Shown here: in pieces, positions 8,822-17,631 of the stretch | Numbering within the stretch: the stretch's first letter is position 1 | Layout of the letters: every line of letters begins with the position of its first letter | Source of the DNA: Helicobacter sp. 16-1353 | GTDB lineage: Bacteria > Campylobacterota > Campylobacteria > Campylobacterales > Helicobacteraceae | Length of the DNA: 64,000 nt | Direction: 5' to 3' | Assembly: GCF_003288815.1 (NCBI RefSeq) | Contig: NZ_NHYM01000005.1 | Location: 80,101 to 144,100, forward strand | Position numbers and translations under genes: made by a program | Notes under the pieces: model-generated | The model's input: only the letters and a program-made list of their open reading frames with translations | Told to the model about the DNA's origin: nothing | Database searches by the model: none

Positions 8822-9973
8822 TATACTTTTCGATGAAATCATTTCTAAATTTTTAAAGTTAAAAATCTTATAAGATTCTAAAAATTTTAGAATCTACCAT
8901 ATTTTAAAGCCTTATAAAATCTTGAAGTTTGTAAAAATTCTTATTTTTAAGGTTTCGCTTTTGATTCTATTTCTATAAAAGAAAACTTCATTTTATATGA
9001 AGCCACACTTAGCAAGAAACTTCGCTTCGCTTGTTTTACGAGAAGCTACGCTTTCCTACCTACCGCCTATTATCTATTTTTCGCCCTCATTTAGAGATAA
9101 AAATCTAAAATTCATTTTCGCCTCTTTTTTTAGTTTCCTACGAGAATCTAAAAAATTCCACCCTACTCTATCACACTATTTTTTAGGAGATTCATATAAA
9201 ATAAACTACTCTTTAAAGCATAAATCTATTTTAACCTAAAAATGTATGGAAAGTGTTAGCCTCACATAAAAAGGGCGGTGAATAAGAGTGTTAAGAATAC
9301 ACTAGTCTCCCCATCGTAAGGGCAAATGGGCGGGAAAGCATAGCTTCTCGTAAAACAAAGTTTCCCTATCATAGATAAAATCAATATAAAAAATTATTTC
9401 TAAGCAAATTTATTTCCTCATTCACGCTTTAAAATTATTCTTTTTTCTCACAAAACGAGCATAGCGAAGTTTCCTATAAAAATGTTAGAAATTAATTTAA
9501 TCTTTTAAATCGCATAGTAATTTTAAAAAATATATGTAAGGAGTAGTTTCACACGACAAAATAGGGCGGTGAGTGGGATTAGATTTAAAAAGAGGGCAAA
9601 GCCATCACAGAATCTTTTTATAAAAATGCGATTTTAAAAAACGCGTGGAGAGTGGGATTCACGAGAATCCAAAACCAAAGAATCTAAAATCGTAAAATTT
9701 TTTTAATCTAATTCCGCCATCTTTAAAAGATTCGTGCAAGAATCTAAAAAATCCATTTTGGCTTTTTAGAATTTAAAATTTATCGCAAAAGCGATTTAGA
9801 TTTTTACAAACTCAAAGCGGATTTGAGAAATTAGGCAGATTGTGCGGAATCTAGATTCTAAGAATCTTAGATTTTAAATTAAATCGCAGATTAGAAACTA
9901 ATGGAATCTAGGCAGATTCTGCTAAATTTCTCCCTAGATTCCGCTGTGAAACGAATAATTTAGAATCTTTAAA
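8822..9973. other. 1.15-kb gene-free, repeat-rich stretch
   Basis: I see no credible gene. The only open frame (8997-9239, plus strand) has no ribosome binding site and no family resemblance. The DNA holds short inverted and direct repeats (see 9013-9475), two copies of GGGCGGTGA (about 9274 and 9565), and many AGATTC/GAATCT words, especially at 9840-9930. It may be a decayed gene or an intergenic repeat cluster. Confidence 0.6.
9013..9475. repeat. inverted short-repeat family in the gene-free stretch
   Basis: The 25 bases at 9033-9057 (GTTTTACGAGAAGCTACGCT onward) reappear in reverse complement at 9332-9356 with two mismatches. A neighbouring segment at 9013-9039 (AGAAACTTCGC...GTTTTACG) reappears in reverse complement at 9451-9475 with several mismatches. 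At least two related units are therefore scattered in both orientations over 460 bases. No transposase gene or target duplication is visible. Confidence 0.6.
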
Positions 9974-10186
9974 TTATTTGTTGTCTAAGTGGTTTTTTAG
10001 CTCATCAAATTTCTTATCCATCGCCTTTTGGTTGTTGTGTGAGCTAACGCTAAAAAACGCCCAAATTGTCGCTGGTAGCCAACCTATCAATGTGATTTGC
10101 AGTATCAAGCAAATAATACCCTGAAACGGCTTGCCTATGGTAAAAAACACTAGAAATGGAAAAAATAACGCTAGGATATATCGCAT
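9974..10186 (-). CDS. YqaE/Pmp3 (UPF0057) family small membrane protein
   Basis: The 70-residue inner membrane peptide has two hydrophobic helices, at about residues 2-18 and 22-46. Between and within them is the Pmp3 family pattern GKPFQGIICLILQITLIGW. A charged 22-residue tail follows. Pmp3-like proteolipids affect membrane potential or salt tolerance in eukaryotes; the bacterial role is not defined. A strong AAGGAGGG ribosome binding site precedes the ATG. Upstream, a G9 tract (minus strand) sits in the promoter spacer, which suggests phase-variable expression. Confidence 0.8.
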   Translation of the reverse strand: MRYILALFFPFLVFFTIGKPFQGIICLILQITLIGWLPATIWAFFSVSSHNNQKAMDKKFDELKNHLDNK

Positions 10187-10220
10187 AATCCCTCCTTAAA
10201 AATTGACTTTAAAAGCGAAT

Positions 10221-10249
10221 ATTATACGAACCCCCCCCCTTAAACTAAA
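10221..10249 (-). promoter_or_regulatory. promoter of the Pmp3-like gene with a G9 tract in the spacer
   Basis: On the minus strand, TATAAT lies at 10226-10221. Four bases upstream is G9 (C9 at 10231-10239), and a -35 position would fall at about 10249-10244. A change in tract length changes the -35/-10 spacing, a known way of switching transcription in Helicobacter and relatives. The -35 sequence itself is weak. Confidence 0.55.
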
Positions 10250-10300
10250 ATTAAAAACTTAAACTTCTATCGCAAAAGTGATTTAGATTTTTACAAACTT

Positions 10301-10527
10301 TTAGATTTTCACAAACTCAAATAAGCCAGTAACGCCCCAGTTTTTATACTCTGGGATTTGGGCTAGGATTTTGGCATCTAAAATTGGCTTTGGAATTTTA
10401 TTTGGATTCGCATTTAGATTCGTGGCGGAGTTATTAGATTCGGCGGAATCTATGGAATCTAAAGAATTTGCGGAATCTAATGCGACAGAATCCGGATTTT
10501 TAGAGCTAGATTCTGCAGAATCTAGAT
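10301..10527 (-). other. alternative C-terminal tail of the DUF268 gene, out of frame as sequenced
   Basis: If the tract at 10528-10536 has one base fewer (or two more), the frame of the DUF268 gene continues for about 70 more codons to a TAA at 10301-10303. The tail first reads D-S/E-S repeats and then ILAQIPEYKNWGVTGLFEFV, which looks like a genuine folded C-terminus. As sequenced the gene stops at 10506 instead. Confidence 0.75.
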
Positions 10528-11336
10528 CCCCCCCCCATATTACGAGATTTCACAGATTCCACGCCAGAATCCATACCGGAATCCACGCCAGATTCCACAT
10601 TTTCCAACGCATATCTCACCTCGAATCCATCGATATAGCCAAACTCCAAAAGTCGCATTTTATCAAGCGTATCGATTATCGTCTGTGGCTTATAAACCCT
10701 GTGAGCGTTAAAGCAGACCTTGTCAATCTGCCCCACCGGCACACTTATATACAGCTTCCCGCCGGGCTTTAGCACCCGCTGGAACGCCCTTAGAGCCTCC
10801 GCCCACGCATTAGGAGCGACTTCATCGCCATATCGCCCCAAGCCAAAATGCTCCACGCTACACAAGGCTGAAAGTGACTCAAGCGAGTTTGAAGCGATAT
10901 TTGCCAAGTTCGTCGCATCAGCTTGGATATAGGTAAAATCGCCGTTTTTATTTAGGAATTTCGTATCCATTTTGTTATCCATTTTGCGAATGTCAATTAA
11001 CACGATTTTCTGCCCCAAGCTTAGGCAGTGCGCGATAAATCCAGCCACCGAGCTACCCACATCATAATGCACTTTTGGCGCATTTTTCGCCACCTTCCTA
11101 GCACCCCAAATGTCCTGCACGAAGTAGCTACTATCCAACTCGCCGTTATTTGCGTATTTATCGCCTAGGCAGATATAATCATGCCCCTTATTTACGCTAA
11201 ATTGCTCATCATTATTTAGCCTCACATACTTTTCCCAATCATTTTCAAACTCGCCCAAACTCATCTTTTTACTTGGCTTCAAAATCGCCCTTGCCCTCAC
11301 CTTTAGGGCGTTTTTTAATAATTTTATTCGCCTCAT
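10506..11336 (-). CDS. DUF268-family, methyltransferase-like protein in its short phase state
   Basis: The 276-residue product shows a Rossmann-type methyltransferase core. Motif I is VHYDVGSSVAGFIAHCL (about residues 89-105), then KIVLIDIRKMD, YIQADATNLANI, a motif-IV-like SALCSVEHFGLGRYGD and FQRVLKPGGKLYISVPVG. That order matches the DUF268 family, often found in surface-polysaccharide gene clusters; the acceptor is unknown. Near the C-terminus a C9 tract (plus strand) encodes a glycine run, after which the frame ends in RFCRI. Losing one base gives a 344-residue form with an extra tail. It is more G+C-rich than its neighbours, which may mean recent transfer. Confidence 0.75.
   Translation of the reverse strand: MRRIKLLKNALKVRARAILKPSKKMSLGEFENDWEKYVRLNNDEQFSVNKGHDYICLGDKYANNGELDSSYFVQDIWGARKVAKNAPKVHYDVGSSVAGFIAHCLSLGQKIVLIDIRKMDNKMDTKFLNKNGDFTYIQADATNLANIASNSLESLSALCSVEHFGLGRYGDEVAPNAWAEALRAFQRVLKPGGKLYISVPVGQIDKVCFNAHRVYKPQTIIDTLDKMRLLEFGYIDGFEVRYALENVESGVDSGMDSGVESVKSRNMGGGSRFCRI
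10528..10536 (-). repeat. G9 phase-variation tract near the 3' end of the DUF268 gene
   Basis: Nine C on the plus strand, G on the coding strand. The reading frame is open on both sides, but in different frames at the present length. Confidence 0.9.
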
Positions 11337-11391
11337 TTTCTGCTCCTTATTTTTTTAGATTCCATTTTAGATTCTTGTGATTTTTGGGGGC

Positions 11392-12411
11392 TTAGAGCCT
11401 AATTGCATTTATAATATCAAGTTCTTTATTATTTAGGATTCTTAGCTTAAAAGCCTCAACACATTTGGCGTTTTCGAGCGTTAAAATTACCATTTGTAGT
11501 ATATTGTTGTTACTATTTGCGACCTCGTAGCGGGACTTCCCAAAGCCACTCATCGCCTTTTGAAGCGGGGCTTTATAATCCATACCAATCACGCCGTCAA
11601 ACGCCCCGCACAGCCCCAAATCGCTCACATAAAAGCTACCATTTTGGATATGCAAATCATCGCTGCCGATATGCGTATGAGTGCCAAAAAACGCCGAGAT
11701 TTCGCCCCTAAGCATACAAAAAGCCGCCCTTTTCTCGCTACTCGCCTCGCCGTGAAAATCGATGATGATATTATCAAAGCCCAGCTTTTTTACCGCACTC
11801 ACGGCGTTTTGGAGCTTGTAAAAGGCATTATCCAAGTTCATATTAATGCCATAATGCCCCATTATGTTAATAACTGCGATTTTTTCTCCCCCCAAATTAA
11901 TACAGCAAATGCCACTCCCGGGGGTCTTTGGCGGGAAATTTAGCGGACGCAAGATTGGCATTATAAAGCTACTTTTGGTTAGATTCTGGCTTAAATTAAA
12001 CATTTGGAATGTGGGGGAATCTGGGCTAGAATCTTGGGATTTTGGGCTAGATTCTGCAATTTTAGCGGAATCTGTGCTAGATTTGACTTTAGATTCGACG
12101 AATTCCACGCTAGAATCTAAGCCGTTTTTACACACAGAATCCACACTAGATTCCAAATCTCTGCCCATAACCGCCGTAATTTCCATTTTATCAAATGAGT
12201 GATTTCCGCCTGTGATTAGGTCGATTCCAGCACTAAGCAGCTCATTTGCATTCTTAATATTTAGCCCAAAGCCCCCACTTGCGTTCTCCGCATTTGCGAT
12301 TACAAAATCTAGCTTATATTTTTTGCGGATTTCACTTAGATTATCAACTACCATATTTCGCCCTGCTCTGCCTACGATATCGCCAATTAAGCCAATTTTT
12401 AATACACTCAA
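11392..12411 (-). CDS. YmdB-like metallophosphoesterase with a repeat insert
   Basis: Cytoplasmic binuclear-metal phosphoesterase of the YmdB/TIGR00282 family; B. subtilis YmdB hydrolyses cyclic nucleotides. Metal ligands are visible in KIGLIGDIVGRAG (Asp11), VIANAENASGG (Glu42, Asn43), GGNHSFD (Asn70, His71), DFHGEASSEK and FGTHTHIGSDD. The family is usually about 260-280 residues. This one has 339 because about 50 residues of S/D/E-rich low-complexity sequence (about 85-136) are inserted after HSFDKMEITAVMG, at a surface loop. All catalytic blocks remain intact, so the enzyme is probably active. It overlaps the mfd stop by four bases. Confidence 0.88.
   Translation of the reverse strand: MSVLKIGLIGDIVGRAGRNMVVDNLSEIRKKYKLDFVIANAENASGGFGLNIKNANELLSAGIDLITGGNHSFDKMEITAVMGRDLESSVDSVCKNGLDSSVEFVESKVKSSTDSAKIAESSPKSQDSSPDSPTFQMFNLSQNLTKSSFIMPILRPLNFPPKTPGSGICCINLGGEKIAVINIMGHYGINMNLDNAFYKLQNAVSAVKKLGFDNIIIDFHGEASSEKRAAFCMLRGEISAFFGTHTHIGSDDLHIQNGSFYVSDLGLCGAFDGVIGMDYKAPLQKAMSGFGKSRYEVANSNNNILQMVILTLENAKCVEAFKLRILNNKELDIINAIRL
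11990..12165 (-). repeat. AGATTC/GAATCT array inside the YmdB-like gene
   Basis: About ten GAATC/GATTC words spaced 6-24 bases apart, encoding the D-S/E-S-rich insert without breaking the frame. Confidence 0.8.
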
Positions 12412-15400
12412 ATTTTGCCCTTATTTTTATCTTTATCAAGTTGTCTTAAATATGCTAAAGTTGCCTCAAGGACGCTACTATCATCAATCTCGCTAGAATC
12501 AAAGCTAGTCTTATCCCCATTATCAAATATCACATTTATATGCTGATTATAATTCATTATAGATTTTATATTTAGTGTATTTGCCAAAAATTTTATTAAA
12601 ATCAATTGTAAAAATCGCAAACTAAAGCTATCTATTTTCCCAAACCTATCATTTATCTCTCTTTCTATATCATAAATCTCATCTTTAGATTGGACATTTG
12701 CAAGTCTTCTATATAAATCTAATCTTATTGTATCCGAAGGAATAATACTTGGATTTAAAAACGCACTAATATTTAATTTAATATCAACATTATGCTTATT
12801 TTGGATATTCTTACCGCTTAAAGAATTTATACACTCTTCTAGCATTTGTAGATATAGGCTATATCCAATATTTTTTATATGTCCGCTTTGTGCCTCACCT
12901 AAGATATTTCCGCCACCGCGAATCTCCAAATCTGCATAGGATAAGATTCCGCCACTACCTAGAAATGAATTAGATTCTAATGATATAAGTCGCTTTTTTG
13001 CCTCTGGCGTAATATTTTCCTTATCATTTACAAAAAAGTAACAATAGCCCTCTTTATTGCCTCTGCCAATTCTCCCTCTTAATTGATGCAAATCTGCCAC
13101 ACCAAAACAATCCGCACCACTAACTATAATAGTATTTGCATTTGGAAGATGGATTCCAGATTCTATAATAGAAGTAGATAGAAGCATATCATATTCACCA
13201 TTTGCAAACTTTATCATAATATCTTCGGTTTGCTTTTGTGGGGTTTTGGAATGCAAAATCGCAATTTTTAGATTTGGCAGAATCTTTAGTATTTCATCTT
13301 TTTTATTATCAATACTTGCGATATTATTATGTATATAAAAAATCTGTCCACTTCGTCTAAGTTCTCGTAAAACTGCATCTTTTAGCAATAAATCACTATA
13401 GCTTTTTACAAATGTTTTTGGCGGGATTCTAGATTGTGGTGGGGTATTTAACTCACTTTTGGTTTTGATTTGTGAGAGTGCCATATTTAGTGTTCTAGGA
13501 ATTGGCGTAGCAGACATCGAGAGAATATGCACATCTTTTGTTAGATTCTTTAGTAATTCTTTTTGCTTCACGCCAAATTTATGCTCCTCATCAAGGACGA
13601 CTAAACCTAGATTTTTAAAATGGGTATTTAATAAACTATGCGTTCCTACAACAACATCTATTTCGCCACTTTCTAATCCTTTTAGAATGGTGTTTTTATT
13701 CTTACTAAATCTATCAAGTTTTGCGATTTTTATACCAAATGCTAAAAACCTATCTTTTAATGTATTAAAATGTTGATTAGATAAAAGCGTGGTAGGAACG
13801 ATTAAAGCACATTGATAAGCACTTTTGACAACAGCAAACATCGCATTCATAGCAACTTCAGTTTTACCAAAACCAACATCTCCAATAAGCAATCTATCCA
13901 TAACTTTACCACTCGATAAATCGCTAAAAATCTCTTTTATGCTTCTTTCTTGGTCGTCTGTGAGCTCAAAATTGCTACTTTCTTTAAAAAGCAGAATCTC
14001 CACTTTTGTTGTGTCTATTAATTTTCCTTTGATAAGCTCTCTTGTGGCAGCTATCTCTACAATTTCTTTTGCAATCTCTAATAATTTTGGTCGCACTTTT
14101 TCTTTGATTCGACTAAAATTACCCTTACCAAGTCTATCAACAATAGGTATTGAAGCGGTGTTTGCGATATATTTACTAACTAAGTGGAGATTATGTGTTG
14201 GAAGTAGAAGTTTATCATTATTTAGATATAAAATCTCAATAAAATCACTTGTATTGCCTAAAATATTCCTCTGCACAATGCCATTAAAAATCCCAATACC
14301 ATAATCATTATGAACTACATAATCGCCCTTATTTAGCTCATTTAGTCGTATTGTTTTTTGTGCTTTCTTTTTAGCTTTTATCTTTTTATTAAGCGAGAGA
14401 AATATTTCCTTAGGAGTTATGATATTAAAACAGATATTTTCTTTGATAATCTCTACATTATCTGGAATCTCTAAGGTGTTTAGTAATAATTCATTCATAC
14501 TAAAAAGTGTAGGTTTTTTGTTGCTATGTAATGCTAAAAGCTTTGGAATAGCCATTGTTTCTACACTTATATCGCTATATGTATCTTTTAACTCAAAACA
14601 ATCTAAATGTTTAAAACTCTTAAAATCAATATCATTTAATATCTCTAATTGGCTTAATTCATCAAGCTCAAGCTTTGCATTTGGACTTAATATACTTTTA
14701 TAGTTTTTAATAATAAGCGGTTCATCAAGAAACCAAAAACCTAAACTTATAATATCTTTTATAAAAACATCATATTGGCTATTTTTGCTTATATTATCAA
14801 GATTATTATATGTAGCAGAATCTAAACTAAATAAAGCTGGAAAAATGCAAACCTCACTTAGCTCCTCACCAAAACACATTTGAGATACAGAATCAAAAAA
14901 TCTAATACTCTCAATCTCATCATCAAAAAATGAGATTCTAATAGGATTATCATAATTAAGTGGAAAAATATCTATTATATCGCCATGTATTGCAACTTCC
15001 TTTGGGGCGTGGATTAAATCAAGTTTTTCAAATCCATAATTAAATAATTTTATTTGTAAATCCAAAAAATTATATTTGTGATTTACCTTTAAATGCAGAG
15101 ATTCTAATTTATCATTTAGTGGAAGTGGATATAAAATAGAATGAAGTGGAGCAAGGAGAATAGAATCCTTGTCATTATAAAACCTTGATAAACTAAGGCA
15201 TAATTCGCCAAATTCAAAAGAATAACTTCGTAAATCATCGCCTCTTTTTGCCCTAAATTCACTTAGAATATGGAAATTTGGAAAATTACTATCTTTTAAT
15301 TTTTTATACTTGCATACTTCTAATGCACCTAATGCCTCATTATAATCCTTAAAAATAAAGATTTTGAAATCAACATTAGATTCCAATATCCTATAAAAGT

Positions 15401-15413
15401 TTGCATTCGACAA
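12408..15413 (-). CDS. mfd: transcription-repair coupling factor Mfd
   Basis: DNA translocase that removes RNA polymerase stalled at lesions and recruits UvrA. At 1001 residues it is shorter than E. coli Mfd (about 1150), as is usual in this phylum. The RNA-polymerase-interacting domain is marked by LNKGDYVVHNDYGIGIFNG (about residues 348-366). The motor has Walker A IGDVGFGKTEVAMNA (about 507-521), the DEEH box LVVLDEEHKFGVKQKE (about 600-615), SMSATPIPRTLNMAL and the motif VI region QLRGRIGRGNKEGYCYF. The C-terminal UvrA-binding module is present. It is followed by the phosphoesterase gene, with a four-base overlap. Confidence 0.97.
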   Translation of the reverse strand: MSNANFYRILESNVDFKIFIFKDYNEALGALEVCKYKKLKDSNFPNFHILSEFRAKRGDDLRSYSFEFGELCLSLSRFYNDKDSILLAPLHSILYPLPLNDKLESLHLKVNHKYNFLDLQIKLFNYGFEKLDLIHAPKEVAIHGDIIDIFPLNYDNPIRISFFDDEIESIRFFDSVSQMCFGEELSEVCIFPALFSLDSATYNNLDNISKNSQYDVFIKDIISLGFWFLDEPLIIKNYKSILSPNAKLELDELSQLEILNDIDFKSFKHLDCFELKDTYSDISVETMAIPKLLALHSNKKPTLFSMNELLLNTLEIPDNVEIIKENICFNIITPKEIFLSLNKKIKAKKKAQKTIRLNELNKGDYVVHNDYGIGIFNGIVQRNILGNTSDFIEILYLNNDKLLLPTHNLHLVSKYIANTASIPIVDRLGKGNFSRIKEKVRPKLLEIAKEIVEIAATRELIKGKLIDTTKVEILLFKESSNFELTDDQERSIKEIFSDLSSGKVMDRLLIGDVGFGKTEVAMNAMFAVVKSAYQCALIVPTTLLSNQHFNTLKDRFLAFGIKIAKLDRFSKNKNTILKGLESGEIDVVVGTHSLLNTHFKNLGLVVLDEEHKFGVKQKELLKNLTKDVHILSMSATPIPRTLNMALSQIKTKSELNTPPQSRIPPKTFVKSYSDLLLKDAVLRELRRSGQIFYIHNNIASIDNKKDEILKILPNLKIAILHSKTPQKQTEDIMIKFANGEYDMLLSTSIIESGIHLPNANTIIVSGADCFGVADLHQLRGRIGRGNKEGYCYFFVNDKENITPEAKKRLISLESNSFLGSGGILSYADLEIRGGGNILGEAQSGHIKNIGYSLYLQMLEECINSLSGKNIQNKHNVDIKLNISAFLNPSIIPSDTIRLDLYRRLANVQSKDEIYDIEREINDRFGKIDSFSLRFLQLILIKFLANTLNIKSIMNYNQHINVIFDNGDKTSFDSSEIDDSSVLEATLAYLRQLDKDKNKGKI

Positions 15414-15492
15414 AACAATAAACCTCTAAAACCTAAATTTGCTTATTTTCAACTAAAGATTTGCAATGTTTAAAGCCAATAATCTATAAATC

Positions 15493-15873
15493 TTAATTAG
15501 ATTCTACATCTTCTTTTGATTTAATCTTACTTTCACCAACAAAAATACCTTTTTTCTCTATATATAACTCATTACAAATAATAGTGCCATCAATCTTACC
15601 ATTGGGTAATATTTCTACACATTCGGAATCTACAGTGCCTGTAAAAGTGCCACCAACAATAACCTTTTGTGCGTTAATCTCTCCGCTTACAACGCCACTT
15701 TTACCAACCAAAACGGTATTTTTAGAGTTAATATTTCCTTCAAAATCTCCATCAATATGAATATGACATTCTATCTCAAGCTCTCCTTTGAATTTTGTTC
15801 CAGCAGCGATAATCGTTGCTCCATTGGTATTTGCTGCATCAAATTGTTTATTGTCGTTAGTAAAGATTGCCAT
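15493..15873 (-). CDS. ccmA: bactofilin CcmA (cell-shape scaffold)
   Basis: Polymer-forming cytoskeletal protein that helps set helical cell shape by organising peptidoglycan-trimming enzymes. The 126-residue product has the bactofilin right-handed beta-helix core, seen as repeated hydrophobic/Gly rungs: IIAAGTKFKGELEIECHIHIDGDFEG, then VGKSGVVSGEINAQKVIVGG and so on. Flexible tails flank it. AAGGAG precedes the ATG. Its first 103 bases overlap the end of the csd1 gene in another frame. The order csd2-csd1-ccmA is the H. pylori shape-gene order (HP1544-HP1542), which supports the assignment. Confidence 0.95.
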   Translation of the reverse strand: MAIFTNDNKQFDAANTNGATIIAAGTKFKGELEIECHIHIDGDFEGNINSKNTVLVGKSGVVSGEINAQKVIVGGTFTGTVDSECVEILPNGKIDGTIICNELYIEKKGIFVGESKIKSKEDVESN

Positions 15874-16721
15874 GCTACATTTTTCTCCTTATTAAAAATT
15901 TGTCCAAAATTACCCATATTCCATTCCATAAAATTCTTAGGATTCATATGACTACCTAAGAATCTCACTTCATAATGCAAATGTGCCCCTGTGCTAACAC
16001 CTGTATTCCCCACATATGCGATTAATTGACCTTTTTTTACAAAATCGCCTCGATTTACTACAAAAGAATTGAGATGTGCATAATAAGTCTTAAAACCAAA
16101 GGAATGGTCTATCTTAACTAATGTCCCATATCCGCCATTCCAACCACTTTTTGCAAAATCAACAACACCATCTGCTGTGGCATAAACAGGCGTATCCATA
16201 GCACTTGCTAAATCAATTCCTGTGTGAAATTCTCTAGTGTGATTTAGCGGGTGGATTCTATATCCATATCCAGATGAAACTCTTTTGTATTCATCAAGTG
16301 GATAGCCATTTGGAACAAATTTCATAATGAATAACTTTTGCAAACCTGTAATACTAGCAATTTCAACTCTACTTTGCAAACCATAATTAGAGTTTTTATC
16401 ACTAATACCAATTATGCCCTCTAAATCTTCCACCTTATCAGTTACTAGTAAAACTTCCTCTTTTTTAAGAGATATTTGCTGGGATAAACTAAGATATTTA
16501 TCTAATAATACTTGATAATTATCCTGAATATATTTATATTTATTTTCAATATCATTTATTTCTGATGCAAAAATATGCAAAACTACTAATACAAAAAACA
16601 CAATAGCAACAATAAAAGTGATAATGTATAGAATAATATGCTTAACAAATAAGCTAACATTATAATATTTATGCCCATAGGGGCTAGATATCATAAGTAT
16701 TAATCTATCGTATGTTTTCAT
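15771..16721 (-). CDS. csd1: M23 peptidoglycan DD-endopeptidase Csd1
   Basis: Periplasmic, membrane-anchored LytM/M23 metallopeptidase that cuts peptidoglycan cross-links and is needed for cell curvature in H. pylori. The 316-residue protein has one membrane helix (about residues 28-50), a coiled coil (about 52-105) and the M23 domain. Zinc ligands are present: HTGIDLASAMDTPVYATADG (H and D of the HxxxD motif) and the HLHYEV motif (HxH). Gly-rich GYGTLVKIDHSFGFKTYYAH lies between. It overlaps csd2 by 17 bases at its 5' end and ccmA by 103 bases at its 3' end, indicating tight co-expression of the three shape proteins. Confidence 0.93.
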   Translation of the reverse strand: MKTYDRLILMISSPYGHKYYNVSLFVKHIILYIITFIVAIVFFVLVVLHIFASEINDIENKYKYIQDNYQVLLDKYLSLSQQISLKKEEVLLVTDKVEDLEGIIGISDKNSNYGLQSRVEIASITGLQKLFIMKFVPNGYPLDEYKRVSSGYGYRIHPLNHTREFHTGIDLASAMDTPVYATADGVVDFAKSGWNGGYGTLVKIDHSFGFKTYYAHLNSFVVNRGDFVKKGQLIAYVGNTGVSTGAHLHYEVRFLGSHMNPKNFMEWNMGNFGQIFNKEKNVAWQSLLTTINNLMQQIPMEQRLSLLEQNSKESLR

Positions 16722-17631
16722 CGCCCACTCTCATACTTAAGGTATTATCGTGCTGAATAAAAATCTTATGATTATTGATTTGCATCATATCATCAAAAGT
16801 CCATAATAAACTATTCCAATTCACAATACTATCTTTTTTCATAATATTATCAAAATTATCAATATCCCATTCTATAAAATCTTCCACATTGACTTCACTG
16901 CCTAAGAATCTAATATCATAATACAAGCTATCGATATTGGAATCTTTACCACTATATCCAATAAGCTGACCTTTTCTTACAATATCGCCTCTTTTAACAT
17001 TCACCTTTGATAGATGTCCATAAATAGAAGTAAAACCAAAGGAATGCACTATTTTTACAAATTTACCAATGCCTTTTGTGTCTTTATCTCTAGTCAAATC
17101 AACTATTCCATCTGCTGTAGCATAAATAGGAGTATCTTTTGCTATATTAAAATTAATGCCGGATTTTAAAGATGATAAAGAGCTATATTCGCCATCAAAT
17201 GGCTTAGAGTTTGGCAATAGTTGGAGTATTGTTGTTTTCTGGGAATTATCCAAACTTCTTATATCAAATGGAGTAATATTGCCAACATCAAAATTATTAC
17301 TTTTTATATTTATTATATCTTCTAAATCAAGCATTGTTTGATTGATTTCATTAAGTTTATTTTGGCTAATTTCTACTTGTTGTTTAAGATTCTCATTCTC
17401 GTTATAAATATAGCTATATTTTTCTAATGTTATATCTTTTTTGGATTGCATTTCTTTTAATTCACTAGCTAGAATCTTTATAGCAAAGAATACAACAATA
17501 GCAGATATAACGATAAATAATAGAATATATAAGATAATCTTTTTAACCAATCTATGTATATTAAATTGCTTAATTCCATTATCATCAATAATAGATATTA
17601 TAAACCTATCTCTAATATTAGTATTTTTCAC
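16705..17631 (-). CDS. csd2: M23-like shape protein Csd2, catalytic residues lost
   Basis: Partner of Csd1 in the H. pylori shape pathway. The 308 residues have the same plan as Csd1: one membrane helix (about 28-50), a coiled coil and a LytM fold. The metal ligands are missing. The HxxxD position reads SGINFNIAK and the HxH position reads SLYYDIRF. The rest of the fold is conserved, for example IYATADGIVDL and FGFTSIYGHLSKVNV. It is therefore probably a non-catalytic scaffold that heterodimerises with Csd1, in line with what is reported for H. pylori Csd2. It overlaps folC by 14 bases and csd1 by 17. Confidence 0.88.
   Translation of the reverse strand: MKNTNIRDRFIISIIDDNGIKQFNIHRLVKKIILYILLFIVISAIVVFFAIKILASELKEMQSKKDITLEKYSYIYNENENLKQQVEISQNKLNEINQTMLDLEDIINIKSNNFDVGNITPFDIRSLDNSQKTTILQLLPNSKPFDGEYSSLSSLKSGINFNIAKDTPIYATADGIVDLTRDKDTKGIGKFVKIVHSFGFTSIYGHLSKVNVKRGDIVRKGQLIGYSGKDSNIDSLYYDIRFLGSEVNVEDFIEWDIDNFDNIMKKDSIVNWNSLLWTFDDMMQINNHKIFIQHDNTLSMRVGDENIR

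Noticed and set aside
8997..9239. Open frame of 80 codons on the plus strand in the gene-free stretch
   Set aside because: No ribosome binding site, no family resemblance, composition unlike a gene, and it spans the inverted repeats.
10371..10772. Plus-strand open frame of 133 codons with D-S/E-S words
   Set aside because: Antisense to the DUF268 gene and its alternative tail. The word array keeps several frames free of stops on both strands.
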